Source: an uncultured Pelagibacteraceae bacterium
GTDB lineage: Bacteria; Pseudomonadota; Alphaproteobacteria; Pelagibacterales; Pelagibacteraceae
DNA: 64,000 bases
Assembly: GCA_902521615.1 (NCBI GenBank)
Contig: CABYSJ010000007.1
Location: 1-64,000 of the forward strand
Direction: 5' to 3'
Shown: one piece after another, positions 37,737-46,437 of the stretch
Layout: each line of letters opens with the position of its first letter
Position numbering within the stretch: the first letter of the stretch is position 1
Notes under the pieces: generated by a model
Seen by the model: only the letters and a program-made list of their open reading frames with translations
Told to the model about the DNA's origin: nothing
Database searches by the model: none
Program-made: the position numbers and the translations under genes

Positions 37737-38288
37737 TTAAAAATTTTTAATAAAATAAACTCTAGTATCAATTCCAGTACTTAAAAAACTTAAAGCTTCT
37801 CCACTTATAGTAATACTTTCATCAACACCTACATTGTTTCCACTAACTGTAAAACCCGCAAAACATTTGTTTTTTTCTTCATCCCATTTGACAAAAGTCT
37901 CATCAATTTTATTTCCATTAATTGTATATAGCTCATGTGCTCTAAAATTTAAGAAATTAGCACCCATTATTGCTCTTTGAGGAATAAGTTTTGTAGCTTT
38001 ACAAACCTGCTCATATACTTCATCTGTTAATTTGAAGTGATCAGTTCCATCAAATGAGACCAATATTCCAGAGGGTAGTTTAGATATTAACTCACTTAAT
38101 TTTTTTTCTTCAGCAATTCTTTCTTCTTCTAACTTCATTCTTTTTACTAAATCATCACCTTGTCCAAAAATTCCATTTAAAATACTAAAAGATAAAATTA
38201 CTATTAGAGTAATAGATATAAGACCAATAAATTGTCTCAAAGACTCAGGTAAATCTTTTATTTTATTAATATAATTTTCTTTAGACAT
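37737..38288 (-). CDS. Hypothetical membrane-anchored protein (183 aa)
   Basis: One membrane helix (about residues 21-40, FIGLISITLIVILSFSILNG) is followed by a charged coiled-coil stretch (VKRMKLEEERIAEEKKLSEL) and a soluble domain of about 120 residues with several short strands. I do not recognise the family. The start overlaps the MORN-protein stop (TAATG). It is separated from tmoW by 65 AT-rich bases, where a separate promoter for tmoWV could sit. Confidence 0.6.
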   Translation of the reverse strand: MSKENYINKIKDLPESLRQFIGLISITLIVILSFSILNGIFGQGDDLVKRMKLEEERIAEEKKLSELISKLPSGILVSFDGTDHFKLTDEVYEQVCKATKLIPQRAIMGANFLNFRAHELYTINGNKIDETFVKWDEEKNKCFAGFTVSGNNVGVDESITISGEALSFLSTGIDTRVYFIKNF

Positions 38289-38665
38289 TATTCTTGTAAC
38301 TTACCGTTCTTCCAAATACCTGTTTTTTGTTTTCCATCAGCCCAAGTAAATGTTCCTTGACCATTCATAAAACCATTAGCCCACTCCCCCTCATAAGTAG
38401 AGCCGTCAGGAAATGTTAACGTTCCAATTCCACTCCAAACACTATTTTTAAATCCACCTTTATAAATATATCCATTTGGCCAAGTCTCTACACCTTGTCC
38501 TTGTTTTTTTGTTGAAACCCACTCCCCTTCATAAGTGGTTTTATCAGTGTAAACCCACTTACCATAACCATTATCACAATTACCCTCTTTGCAACCGGTG
38601 CTTCGGGCAAATACAGAAGAACTTATTAAAAAGCTTAATGATATAAAAAGTAGAAATTTTTTCAT
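38288..38665 (-). CDS. MORN-repeat protein with signal peptide (125 aa)
   Basis: A signal peptide (MKKFLLFISLSFLISSSVFA) precedes about four MORN repeats of the YEGEW..G...G pattern (for example TYEGEWVSTKKQGQGVETW, then IYKGGFKNSVWSGIGTLTF). MORN proteins form a beta-meander and often bind lipid or act as a scaffold. It probably lies in the periplasm. Its Cys pair (C24/C29) near the mature N-terminus is unusual. It sits after the tmoX terminator and before tmoW. Confidence 0.8.
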   Translation of the reverse strand: MKKFLLFISLSFLISSSVFARSTGCKEGNCDNGYGKWVYTDKTTYEGEWVSTKKQGQGVETWPNGYIYKGGFKNSVWSGIGTLTFPDGSTYEGEWANGFMNGQGTFTWADGKQKTGIWKNGKLQE

Positions 38666-38690
38666 GAATTTATTTTACACAAAATCATAT

Positions 38691-38723
38691 AAAAAAAAAT
38701 CCCCCCCAACAAGTTGGGGGAGA
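38691..38723 (-). terminator. Rho-independent terminator of tmoX
   Basis: On the minus strand, a C/G-rich stem (ccccc and aa paired with ttggggg across a four-base loop) is followed by nine T residues. It lies 23 bases after the tmoX stop and would limit read-through into the MORN, tmoW and tmoV genes, so the binding protein can be made in excess. Confidence 0.85.
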
Positions 38724-38746
38724 TTTTAAATTTTTAACTTTAATCC

Positions 38747-39691
38747 TTATTTAGTAAATGCTTTCCAAACTGACTCGTTATCAGCTAACCATTTTTTAGC
38801 TGCATCTTCGTGAGTCATTTTGTCAACGTCAACTAAAGCTGCCATAGCTCCAATTTGACTTGTAGAGAATGACATTTTCTTAAACGTTGCTGCTGCATCA
38901 GGATGAGTTTTTGGGAAATCCTCATGAACTGCTTTTTTCAAGTATCCATCAGGAGAACCACATTTACCATCTCCACCATCTTCTGGTCTGCAACCAGCTG
39001 TGTATGGAGGGAAGTCAATAAATGTAAAACCAGCACCATCCGTAAAGTTAGGCGTCCAGTTGAATATAATTGTTCCTCTTCCTTCTTTTTCAGCTGCAGC
39101 TAATTCTGCCCAAAGTGCATCAGCACTTCCAGCAAATTTAACCCACCATAAATCACCTAAACCTAGTGCATCAACCCTTTGTGGAATTAAGTCACCATGC
39201 CAAGTTTGTGGACCTTCCAACATTCTTCCTTTTCCATCTGGAGAGTCAGGTGTTGTAAAGTTTTTTGCACAATCTGGATTTTTTAAAGCTGTCCAATCTG
39301 GTAGTCCTGGGCATAATCCTTTTTCAGCAACCCAGTTTGGATATCCCATATCCTCAAGAGTTCTTGCTTCATGATCACCCCAATCTAATAAACCACCTTT
39401 ATCTAAAGCAGTAGTAAAAGATTTACCGAATGCAGATTCCCATACCTCGTGAGATATAGTCACATCTCCAATTCTAATTGACTCATAAACTGCTTGTGAG
39501 TCAGCGTTAACGTATTTTACGTTATTACCCATACTTTCGAAAATTCCACCAATAACATAAGCCATAACAATTTGAGATGACCAGTTATGTGTTGGGATCA
39601 CGATGGGCTTTTTGCTATCAGCATTTGAAATTCCTGCAAAACTTACAACAGAAATAACTAGAGCAGATAGTAAAGATATTATTTTTTTCAT
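38747..39691 (-). CDS. tmoX: ABC transporter substrate-binding protein, TMAO type (TmoX-like)
   Basis: The 314-residue periplasmic protein has a signal peptide (cleavage after GISNA), then IPTHNWSSQIVMAYVIGGIF. Trp residues in NWSS, EVWESAFG, WHGDL and FNWTPNF could build the aromatic cage for a methylated amine. Its gene has a GAGGGG ribosome-binding site and is divergent from tdm, matching a TMAO-uptake role. Glycine betaine or choline is possible. A terminator follows, so it is likely the most abundant part of the transporter. Confidence 0.85.
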   Translation of the reverse strand: MKKIISLLSALVISVVSFAGISNADSKKPIVIPTHNWSSQIVMAYVIGGIFESMGNNVKYVNADSQAVYESIRIGDVTISHEVWESAFGKSFTTALDKGGLLDWGDHEARTLEDMGYPNWVAEKGLCPGLPDWTALKNPDCAKNFTTPDSPDGKGRMLEGPQTWHGDLIPQRVDALGLGDLWWVKFAGSADALWAELAAAEKEGRGTIIFNWTPNFTDGAGFTFIDFPPYTAGCRPEDGGDGKCGSPDGYLKKAVHEDFPKTHPDAAATFKKMSFSTSQIGAMAALVDVDKMTHEDAAKKWLADNESVWKAFTK

Positions 39692-39795
39692 ATATACCCC
39701 TCTATTATTAATATATTAATACTGAAAGTATGTTCCTATTTAAAGTTATAGTCAACTCGTTTTGATTATATTATGGTCTCACTTAAATTTAAAAA
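39692..39795. promoter_or_regulatory. Divergent promoter region tmoX / tdm
   Basis: The 104-base gap must carry promoters for both TMAO uptake and TMAO breakdown. On the minus side GAGGGG serves tmoX. An AT palindrome, attaatatattaat, near 39708-39721 could be an operator, but base composition makes chance likely. The MarR-like regulator encoded behind tdm is a natural candidate to bind here. Confidence 0.42.
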
Positions 39796-42135
39796 ATGTT
39801 AGGCACAAGCAAAGATATCAAATATCCTGGTTTGAATATTTTACCACCTGGAGTTGAAAGACATGTTGTTAATGGTGGTGGTCTAACTGGTTTTCAGATT
39901 TTTCCTGATGATGAAATAGAAATAATCAATAATGAAGGAAATCAAATATGTGAGATTATTTGTTTTGGAAAAGATGGAAATTCAGATCTTGGAATTTTAA
40001 ATCTTAAATCAAACAATGAAAAAAACTTTATAAGAAATATTCTTAATGGGAATGATGAAACAATTTTAGCGACCAACTATCAATTAAAAAAAAGAAATTT
40101 AAAAATTTCTAATTCAAAATCATCAATTATATTTGATCTAGACGCAGAACCTGGTGAAAAAATCAAATTAAAATCAAAAGATAAATGTTACGCAATATTT
40201 TCAGCACCTGGCGAAGATATGGATATTACAAAACAAAATCCACCAACTGATTTAACTATATTTGTTAAAAGAGCTAAAATTGTTAATGATAAGGAATTAA
40301 ATGTAATTCCTGATCCTGTTTTCGAACCTGTTTATGAAGAAAATATAAACAAAGAAACTTCAATATCTTATGAGGTTAAAGAAGGAGATTATATTCAAGT
40401 GATAAGTCCGACTGGCAGACAATGTTCTGACTTTGTGGCTTTCGATACAAGAAAATTAGAAAAAGGAATTGAAAAAGGATTAGACTGGCAAACCACGAGA
40501 ACATTCATGGGTAATACTTTCCCAGGACCAGGTTTGTTCTCTAAATTTTATGATACAGATCATGAGCCACTTGTTGAAGTAATAAGAGATACTGTTGGTA
40601 AACACGATACTTTTAATCTAGCATGTACTTCAAAATATTATGAAGATGCGGGGTATTTTGGTCACCCAAACTGTTCGGATAATTTAACTGAAAGTATGTC
40701 GAAATATGGTGTTCAGAAACAAAAAGGTTGGCATGCAATTAATTTATTTTTTAACACCTCAGCTGGAGGATTGAATTCTGTTATTTCTGATGAGTCTTAT
40801 TCAAGGCCTGGAGATTATGTAATGTTTAAGGCTTTAAAAGATTTAACAATAGGAACAACTGCATGTCCAAGTGATATAGATCCTTGTAATTCATGGAATC
40901 CTACAAATATATTTGTTAGAACTTACGATAAAAATAAAGAATTTAGAAAGTCATTTGGTTTTAGAATGAAAACAGACTCTGAAAATAAACTTACTAGAAA
41001 TTCTGGCTTTTATGAAAAAACTTCAAAATTAACTAGAAACTTTGTTGATGCTAGAGGGTTTTGGCTTCCAAATGATTACACCAAGCATGGCTTGGTAAAT
41101 GAGTACAATGCTTGCAGAAATGATGCTGTATTAATTGATTTATCATCACTAAGAAAATTTGAAATAATTGGTCCTGATGCTGAAGAGTTAATGAATTACA
41201 CTCTTACGAGAAATATAAAAAAACTTTCCGTTGGACAGGTTGTATATTCTGCAATGTGTTACGAAAATGGAATGATGTTCGATGATGGAACTCTTTTAAG
41301 ATTAAGCGAAACAGGTTTTAGATGGATATGTGGAGATGAGTATGGTGGAGAATGGCTTAAGGAAATTGCAAAGAAAAAGAATTTTAACGCTATTGTGAAA
41401 AACTCTACTGATCAAATTAGCAATGTATCTTTGCAAGGTCCAAAAAGTAGAGAAATTTTAAAAAAAATTATCTTTACACCACCTACACAGCCTTCGATAG
41501 ATGAGTTGGGCTGGTTTAGATTTACAATTTGTAGAATAGAAGAGCTTCAAGGTATTCCATTAATTGTTTCTAGGACAGGTTATACTGGTGAGTTAGGTTA
41601 TGAAATTTGGTGTCATCCAAAACATGCTCCTGAAGTTTGGGATAAATTAATGGAAGCAGGTAAAGATGATGGATTGATACCAGCAGGGTTTGCTGCCTTA
41701 GATAAACTAAGAATTGAGGCAGGTTTAATTTTATTTGGCGCAGAGTTTGATGGAGAGCAAGATCCTTTTGAAGCTGGTATTGGTTTTGCCGTTCCACTGA
41801 AAACAAAAGAAGAAGATTTTATTGGTAAAGAGGAATTGATTAAAAGAAAAGCTAACCCACAAAAGAAATTGGTAGGCCTAGAACTTAATGGAAAAGAAAT
41901 AGCAGGCCATGGAGACTGTGTTCATATTGGAAGATCACAGGTTGGTATAGTTACTAGTGGATGCTTGTCTTCTACTTTGAATAAAAATATTGCTCTTTGT
42001 AGAATAGATGTTCAATGCTCAGAAATCGGTACTGAAGTTGAAATAGGTAAAATCGATGGTCATCAAAAAAGGATTGGTGCTAAAGTTGTTGGTTTTCCAT
42101 TCTACGATCCAACCAAATCAAGAGTCAGAGCTTAA
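39796..42135 (+). CDS. tdm: Trimethylamine N-oxide demethylase
   Basis: The 779-residue protein splits TMAO into dimethylamine and formaldehyde and is thought to pass the C1 unit to THF. The N-terminal half is a DUF1989 (urea-carboxylase-associated) domain, with GRQCSDFVAFD at 207-217. The C-terminal half, from about residue 405, is a GcvT domain ending in QDPFEAGIGFAVPLK and FIGKEEL. C277, C293 and C357 have exactly the spacing (16 and 64) recalled for the zinc-binding cysteines of Methylocella Tdm, and D212 matches its essential Asp198. Divergent from tmoX. A GcvT-only demethylase would lack the DUF1989 half. Confidence 0.92.
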   Translation: MLGTSKDIKYPGLNILPPGVERHVVNGGGLTGFQIFPDDEIEIINNEGNQICEIICFGKDGNSDLGILNLKSNNEKNFIRNILNGNDETILATNYQLKKRNLKISNSKSSIIFDLDAEPGEKIKLKSKDKCYAIFSAPGEDMDITKQNPPTDLTIFVKRAKIVNDKELNVIPDPVFEPVYEENINKETSISYEVKEGDYIQVISPTGRQCSDFVAFDTRKLEKGIEKGLDWQTTRTFMGNTFPGPGLFSKFYDTDHEPLVEVIRDTVGKHDTFNLACTSKYYEDAGYFGHPNCSDNLTESMSKYGVQKQKGWHAINLFFNTSAGGLNSVISDESYSRPGDYVMFKALKDLTIGTTACPSDIDPCNSWNPTNIFVRTYDKNKEFRKSFGFRMKTDSENKLTRNSGFYEKTSKLTRNFVDARGFWLPNDYTKHGLVNEYNACRNDAVLIDLSSLRKFEIIGPDAEELMNYTLTRNIKKLSVGQVVYSAMCYENGMMFDDGTLLRLSETGFRWICGDEYGGEWLKEIAKKKNFNAIVKNSTDQISNVSLQGPKSREILKKIIFTPPTQPSIDELGWFRFTICRIEELQGIPLIVSRTGYTGELGYEIWCHPKHAPEVWDKLMEAGKDDGLIPAGFAALDKLRIEAGLILFGAEFDGEQDPFEAGIGFAVPLKTKEEDFIGKEELIKRKANPQKKLVGLELNGKEIAGHGDCVHIGRSQVGIVTSGCLSSTLNKNIALCRIDVQCSEIGTEVEIGKIDGHQKRIGAKVVGFPFYDPTKSRVRA

Positions 42136-42140
42136 AAATA

Positions 42141-42491
42141 ATGCCAAAAGAAAAAAAGACGTTATTAGATTTTTGGGAAGATCAAATGAGACAGTCGCAT
42201 ACAGCTAGCAACTATTTTTTTAGAAAATCTCCTTCTCACTATCATATGATGTTATTAGTAATGTCTGCACATAAAGAAAATAAAAAACTATCTGTTGAGG
42301 AACTTAAAACTAAATTATTTAAAACATCTAGACCTAAATCTGCATTAATTATTACTGAAGCTTGTGAAAAAGGATTCTTTCGTCTTGAAAAAACATCAAC
42401 AGACCAAAGGGTAAAAAATATAATACCTAGTGACTCTTTTATTAAAGAATTTAATGAATACCTGAATACCTTAAAAAATATAAGTTATTAG
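42141..42491 (+). CDS. MarR-like winged-helix regulator (116 aa)
   Basis: The 116-residue protein has a helix-turn-helix region (LSVEELKTKLFKTSRPKSALI, about 52-72) and a wing of the MarR type (CEKGFFRLEKTSTDQRVKNI, where D-x-R-x-K is the typical wing motif). The N-terminal 35 residues would form the dimer helix. It starts 5 bases after tdm, so it is co-transcribed, and may sense a methylated amine or formaldehyde and control tdm, tmoX or the mgs genes. The ligand and sites are unknown. Confidence 0.68.
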   Translation: MPKEKKTLLDFWEDQMRQSHTASNYFFRKSPSHYHMMLLVMSAHKENKKLSVEELKTKLFKTSRPKSALIITEACEKGFFRLEKTSTDQRVKNIIPSDSFIKEFNEYLNTLKNISY

Positions 42492-42592
42492 CGACAAATT
42501 TCACAAAAATTGAAATATCTAAATTATATATATAATTTTTAGTTCTATAAAAAATTATATTAATTACTATTTGCAAAAAATAATGTTTTTAT

Positions 42593-43921
42593 ATGACGAC
42601 ATTACCTCCGAAAGCAAAAGTAGTTATCATCGGTGGTGGAATTCACGGTCTTAGTACTGCTTGGAAACTTTCTGAAACATATAAAAATCCTGGCGACATA
42701 ATTGTATTAGAAAAAAAAGATACTGCAGCTGGTGCAAGTGGAATTGCTTGTGGTGTTGTAAGAAATAATTATTTCCAACCAGCAATGAGAGAGCTTATGG
42801 CTCACTCAGTTTCTGTTTGGGAGAGTGATCCCAAAGCATTTAAATACAATCCTGTTGGCTACTTACAAATTTCACCTGAAGTAATGCATGAAGATGTTGC
42901 AAGTATTTATGAGCAACAAAAAGCAATTGGTTATGAGTCAGTATTTATTGAAGGTGAAAAAGATTGTTCAAATTATATGAAAGATATTTTTGATGATTGG
43001 CAAGCACAAGGCATCACTTCAATACTTCATGAAAAAAAAGGTGGATACGCATTTAACAAAGATTCAATAAAAGCACTTGAAAGTAAATCTACATCAAACG
43101 GTGTTCAGGTTATGAAAGGTGTAAAAGTAACAGGTTTTAAAAGAGGAAGTAACAGTCAAGCTGTTACAGGAGTGGAGACAGACAAAGGTACAATTGAGTG
43201 CGAACAGGTTGTTATCGGTGCAGGTCCATGGGCGAGAGATTTTTGGAATATGTTAGAGTTACCTAAAACGGCTAACATTAAAGGCAAAGATGGTAAAATG
43301 CATGTAACAGATATGTGGACATACTGGATGCTACAAGAAGGTGTTATTGGTGTTGAGCCAGATTTTCTAAAAACAAATGATGGAAAACAACCTCCTGTAG
43401 TTCATGTGGACTCGACTGCTCCGTTATATTCAGACAAAACAAAAAAATTATTGACAGATAAAATTTGGGGAATTTATTACAAGCCTGACATTGAAGGTTT
43501 AGGTGTACAAGGGGGAACTTCTCCTTACATAGTTAAAAAACATTTTGATCAAGTTAACGTTGATCCTTATGGAATAGAGTCACCTGAATATCAAACAACA
43601 GACGCATTTAGTGAAATGTGGTGTTCAGCTTTAGCTCATTGTCAAAAAAGATTTGAGGGTAAATCTGATTTATATAGAAAAGGACCATCGGGCGGACTTG
43701 GATGTATGACACCAGACTCGTTTCCAATCTTTGATAGATTTTTTGAAAACGTTTACATGATTGCAGATGCCAATCATGGTTATAAAATGATTGGGGTCGG
43801 AGAACTTGTTGCAAAAGAAATTCTTGGTACTGAAAGTGATTTATTAAAACCATTTAGATTCAACCGTTACGAGAAGGGCGAACTTCACCCTACTTCGAAC
43901 AGTCCGTTTCCTTGGAGCTAG
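42593..43921 (+). CDS. FAD-dependent amine oxidoreductase (DAO family), unknown substrate
   Basis: The 442-residue flavoprotein opens KVVIIGGGIHGLSTAWKLS (9-27) and has IVLEKKDTAAGASG (37-50), IGAGPWARDFWNML for the second FAD contact and ADANHGYKMIGVGELVAKEIL at the C-terminus, typical of sarcosine-oxidase/DAO proteins. It is not SoxB (no GNVGRNTT stretch). Standing between tdm and the gmaS/mgs genes, it could oxidise a methylated amine or N-methyl amino acid. Dimethylamine oxidation to methylamine is the step otherwise missing here. That is a hypothesis from position only. Confidence 0.75.
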   Translation: MTTLPPKAKVVIIGGGIHGLSTAWKLSETYKNPGDIIVLEKKDTAAGASGIACGVVRNNYFQPAMRELMAHSVSVWESDPKAFKYNPVGYLQISPEVMHEDVASIYEQQKAIGYESVFIEGEKDCSNYMKDIFDDWQAQGITSILHEKKGGYAFNKDSIKALESKSTSNGVQVMKGVKVTGFKRGSNSQAVTGVETDKGTIECEQVVIGAGPWARDFWNMLELPKTANIKGKDGKMHVTDMWTYWMLQEGVIGVEPDFLKTNDGKQPPVVHVDSTAPLYSDKTKKLLTDKIWGIYYKPDIEGLGVQGGTSPYIVKKHFDQVNVDPYGIESPEYQTTDAFSEMWCSALAHCQKRFEGKSDLYRKGPSGGLGCMTPDSFPIFDRFFENVYMIADANHGYKMIGVGELVAKEILGTESDLLKPFRFNRYEKGELHPTSNSPFPWS

Positions 43922-43990
43922 ACTCTAAGCCTAGACACAAATAAATTTTTCAGCTACGTTTGAATAAATTAAATTCATTGAGGGGTGAAA

Positions 43991-45460
43991 ATGACAGATC
44001 TAGAGAAACACGTTAACCAGCCAGGTAGAGCGAAATTAGTTAAAAAAGTTAGAGAAAAAATTAATGAACTTGGCATCACTTATATTTATTATCAATTCAT
44101 TTCTGTAACAGGTAGAGTTGTTGGTAAAGGTATACCTGCAGATCACTGGGAAAGAACAGCTGAAAAAGGATTTCAATTAGTTTACGGTGCTACAGCAAAC
44201 TTGTTCTTAGATCGTCATAATAATTACATTGGATATGGACCAGAGGCTATGGAGCTTGTTGGAATACCTGATCCTGAAACTTTTGTTCAATTACCATGGG
44301 ATAAAAGAGTTGGAAGAGTATTTGTAACTTGTTTTAGAAACAGAGAAGAAAGAAAAAATCCAGGTGGTCATTTAACTTCGGACTGCAGAGGAAATCTTAG
44401 AATTTTTATGGATGAATTTAAGAAAAAACATGGTCTAGAATTAAGAGTTGGAACTGAGCCTGAAATGATGTGGTTAACAAAAAATGAGGATGGAACTCCT
44501 ACAGGTAAAGGCTTTTCTAAACCGTTCTGTTATCACATTGATCAATTTGAGTCATTAAGACCAGTCTTTATGAAGGTTATTGAGTACGCAAAAGCAATGG
44601 GTCTTGATATGATTCAAGGAGACCATGAAGATGCGCCAGGTCAATTAGAATTAAATTGGACCTATGATAACGTTTTAAGGAACGCAGATAGATTATCAAC
44701 CTACAGACAAATTTGTGCTCAAGTTGCTAGAGAACATAATTTAATTGCCTGCTTTATGACAAAGCCATTTATGGGTGTTTCTGCAAGTGGTTGTCATACA
44801 AATATGTCTTTATGGAAAGGTGGAAAAATTAAACTAAACAAACTTGGTAACAAAACACTTCCGGGTGTTGAAGAAGTATTTAGTTATGTTGAAGGTGGAA
44901 CTAATACTTTCATGCCAGATACAAAAGATATGCAATTACCAGGTAAAATTGGTTTGCAATCAATTGCGGGTATCATGAAGCACTTACCAGCATTGACAGC
45001 TCTTGGATCTTCAACTGTAAATTCTTATAGAAGATTATGGGATCAAGGTTTTTGGGCTCCTGTTTATGCAGACTGGGGATATCAAAACAGAACTTGTGGT
45101 TTAAGAGTTTCTGCTCCAGGAAGATTTGAATATAGATCAGTAGACTCTATGCACAATCCTTATCTATTGGGTGCTGCTTTATTAAAAGCTTGCGATGAAG
45201 GTATAACTAAAAAAATGAAACCAGCAGCCCCAGAATCTAGAAATATTTATGAAGCTCAAAAAGCTGGTAAAGATGTTAAAAAACTTCCATTAAGTTTAGG
45301 TGAAGCTTTGGATAGACTGGCAGAGGATGAGGTCATCAAATCTGCAATGCCAGATGAAATGTATAAAGTTTTCCATTGGTACAAAAACGATGAGTGGGAA
45401 AGATTTCTTGGCGCAACAACGCAATGGGATCTGGATACTTATCTTGATTGTCTACCGTAG
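43991..45460 (+). CDS. Glutamine-synthetase family paralogue (type III/GMAS-like)
   Basis: The 489-residue protein has the ligase active site intact: EPEMMW metal ligands, DHEDAPGQLELNW, KPFMGVSASGCHTNMS (ATP signature) and RFEYRSVD...NPYL. It differs strongly from the GmaS gene at 51101 and has an N-terminal extension and insertions, for example GGTNTFMPDTKDM. It should join glutamate to ammonia or an amine. The ATG at 43991 is chosen for its AGGGG site; a GTG lies 6 bases upstream. It is placed directly before mgsABC, where gmaS is often found, so the true division of labour between the two is unknown. Confidence 0.85.
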   Translation: MTDLEKHVNQPGRAKLVKKVREKINELGITYIYYQFISVTGRVVGKGIPADHWERTAEKGFQLVYGATANLFLDRHNNYIGYGPEAMELVGIPDPETFVQLPWDKRVGRVFVTCFRNREERKNPGGHLTSDCRGNLRIFMDEFKKKHGLELRVGTEPEMMWLTKNEDGTPTGKGFSKPFCYHIDQFESLRPVFMKVIEYAKAMGLDMIQGDHEDAPGQLELNWTYDNVLRNADRLSTYRQICAQVAREHNLIACFMTKPFMGVSASGCHTNMSLWKGGKIKLNKLGNKTLPGVEEVFSYVEGGTNTFMPDTKDMQLPGKIGLQSIAGIMKHLPALTALGSSTVNSYRRLWDQGFWAPVYADWGYQNRTCGLRVSAPGRFEYRSVDSMHNPYLLGAALLKACDEGITKKMKPAAPESRNIYEAQKAGKDVKKLPLSLGEALDRLAEDEVIKSAMPDEMYKVFHWYKNDEWERFLGATTQWDLDTYLDCLP

Positions 45461-45492
45461 GTCACAGAAATAGATAGAAAGGGTATAAATAT

Positions 45493-46437
45493 ATGTGTGG
45501 GATAGCAGGTTTAATTCATAGAGGGAAATCTTCAAATGTTGGAAGTGAACTGCAAGGTATGCTTCAAGCATTAAAGCATAGAGGAGAAGATTCTACAGGT
45601 TACGCTTTATATGGAGATACAGATGGAAAAAACTTCATTATGCGTTTTAAAGTAGGTGAAAACGTAGGAGAAGGAAGTTCATCTGTTATGGAAGATGTGT
45701 CAGTTTACGATGAAAGAAAAAAAATTGTAGATGAAACTTTGGCTGAGATGGGTGCAAAAGTTGTTAAAGAAGAGAGAACTCTTCCTTACTCACTAAGATA
45801 TGAGATTGATTATGATACAAAAGATTTGTTAGACTTTTCACAAAGAATTGAAAGTATTCCAGGGGTAGAAATTCTATCTATGGGAAAATCTTTAGAAGTA
45901 ATTAAAGATCTTGGAAATGCTAAAATGGTCTGTGACAGATATAGTTTAGATAAAGTAGTTGGAACACATGCAATCGGTCATGCTAGAATGGCAACTGAGT
46001 CAGGTGTAGATATTAAGTCTGCTCACCCTTTTTGGGGCTATCCATTTAGTGATGTATCTGTAGTACATAATGGACAATTAACTAACTATTGGAATAACAG
46101 AAGAGTTTTAGAAAACAAGGGAATGAGATTTATGTCTGAATGTGACTCAGAATTAATTGCAGTTTATATTGCAGAAAAAATGAGACATGGAGCAACTTTA
46201 GAGGAAGGAATGAAAGAGTCATTAACTGGTCTTGATGGAGTTTTCACGTACTTTGTTGCAACTAAAGATTCATTAGGTATGGCTAAAGATACAATGGCTG
46301 CAAAACCTTTGGTTTTGTATGAGTCTGATGATTTAGTAGCAATGGGATCAGAGGAAATTGCAATTAGGTCTGTATTACCACAAGAAATTGATACATATGA
46401 TCCATTTGATGGGGAGGTGAAAGTATGGCAAATCTAA
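45493..46437 (+). CDS. mgsA: N-methylglutamate synthase subunit A (class II amidotransferase)
   Basis: The 314-residue protein starts MCGIAG, exposing the N-terminal Cys nucleophile of Ntn amidotransferases, and has HRGEDSTG and IGHARMAT. It would hydrolyse the gamma-glutamyl amide bond and channel methylamine to the synthase subunit. Homologous to the glutamine-amidotransferase part of glutamate synthase (GlxB-type). Overlaps mgsB by 13 bases. Confidence 0.92.
   Translation: MCGIAGLIHRGKSSNVGSELQGMLQALKHRGEDSTGYALYGDTDGKNFIMRFKVGENVGEGSSSVMEDVSVYDERKKIVDETLAEMGAKVVKEERTLPYSLRYEIDYDTKDLLDFSQRIESIPGVEILSMGKSLEVIKDLGNAKMVCDRYSLDKVVGTHAIGHARMATESGVDIKSAHPFWGYPFSDVSVVHNGQLTNYWNNRRVLENKGMRFMSECDSELIAVYIAEKMRHGATLEEGMKESLTGLDGVFTYFVATKDSLGMAKDTMAAKPLVLYESDDLVAMGSEEIAIRSVLPQEIDTYDPFDGEVKVWQI

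Noticed and set aside
39708-39721. AT palindrome as operator between tmoX and tdm
   Set aside because: The genome is so AT-rich that such palindromes are frequent by chance; it is only mentioned under the intergenic region.
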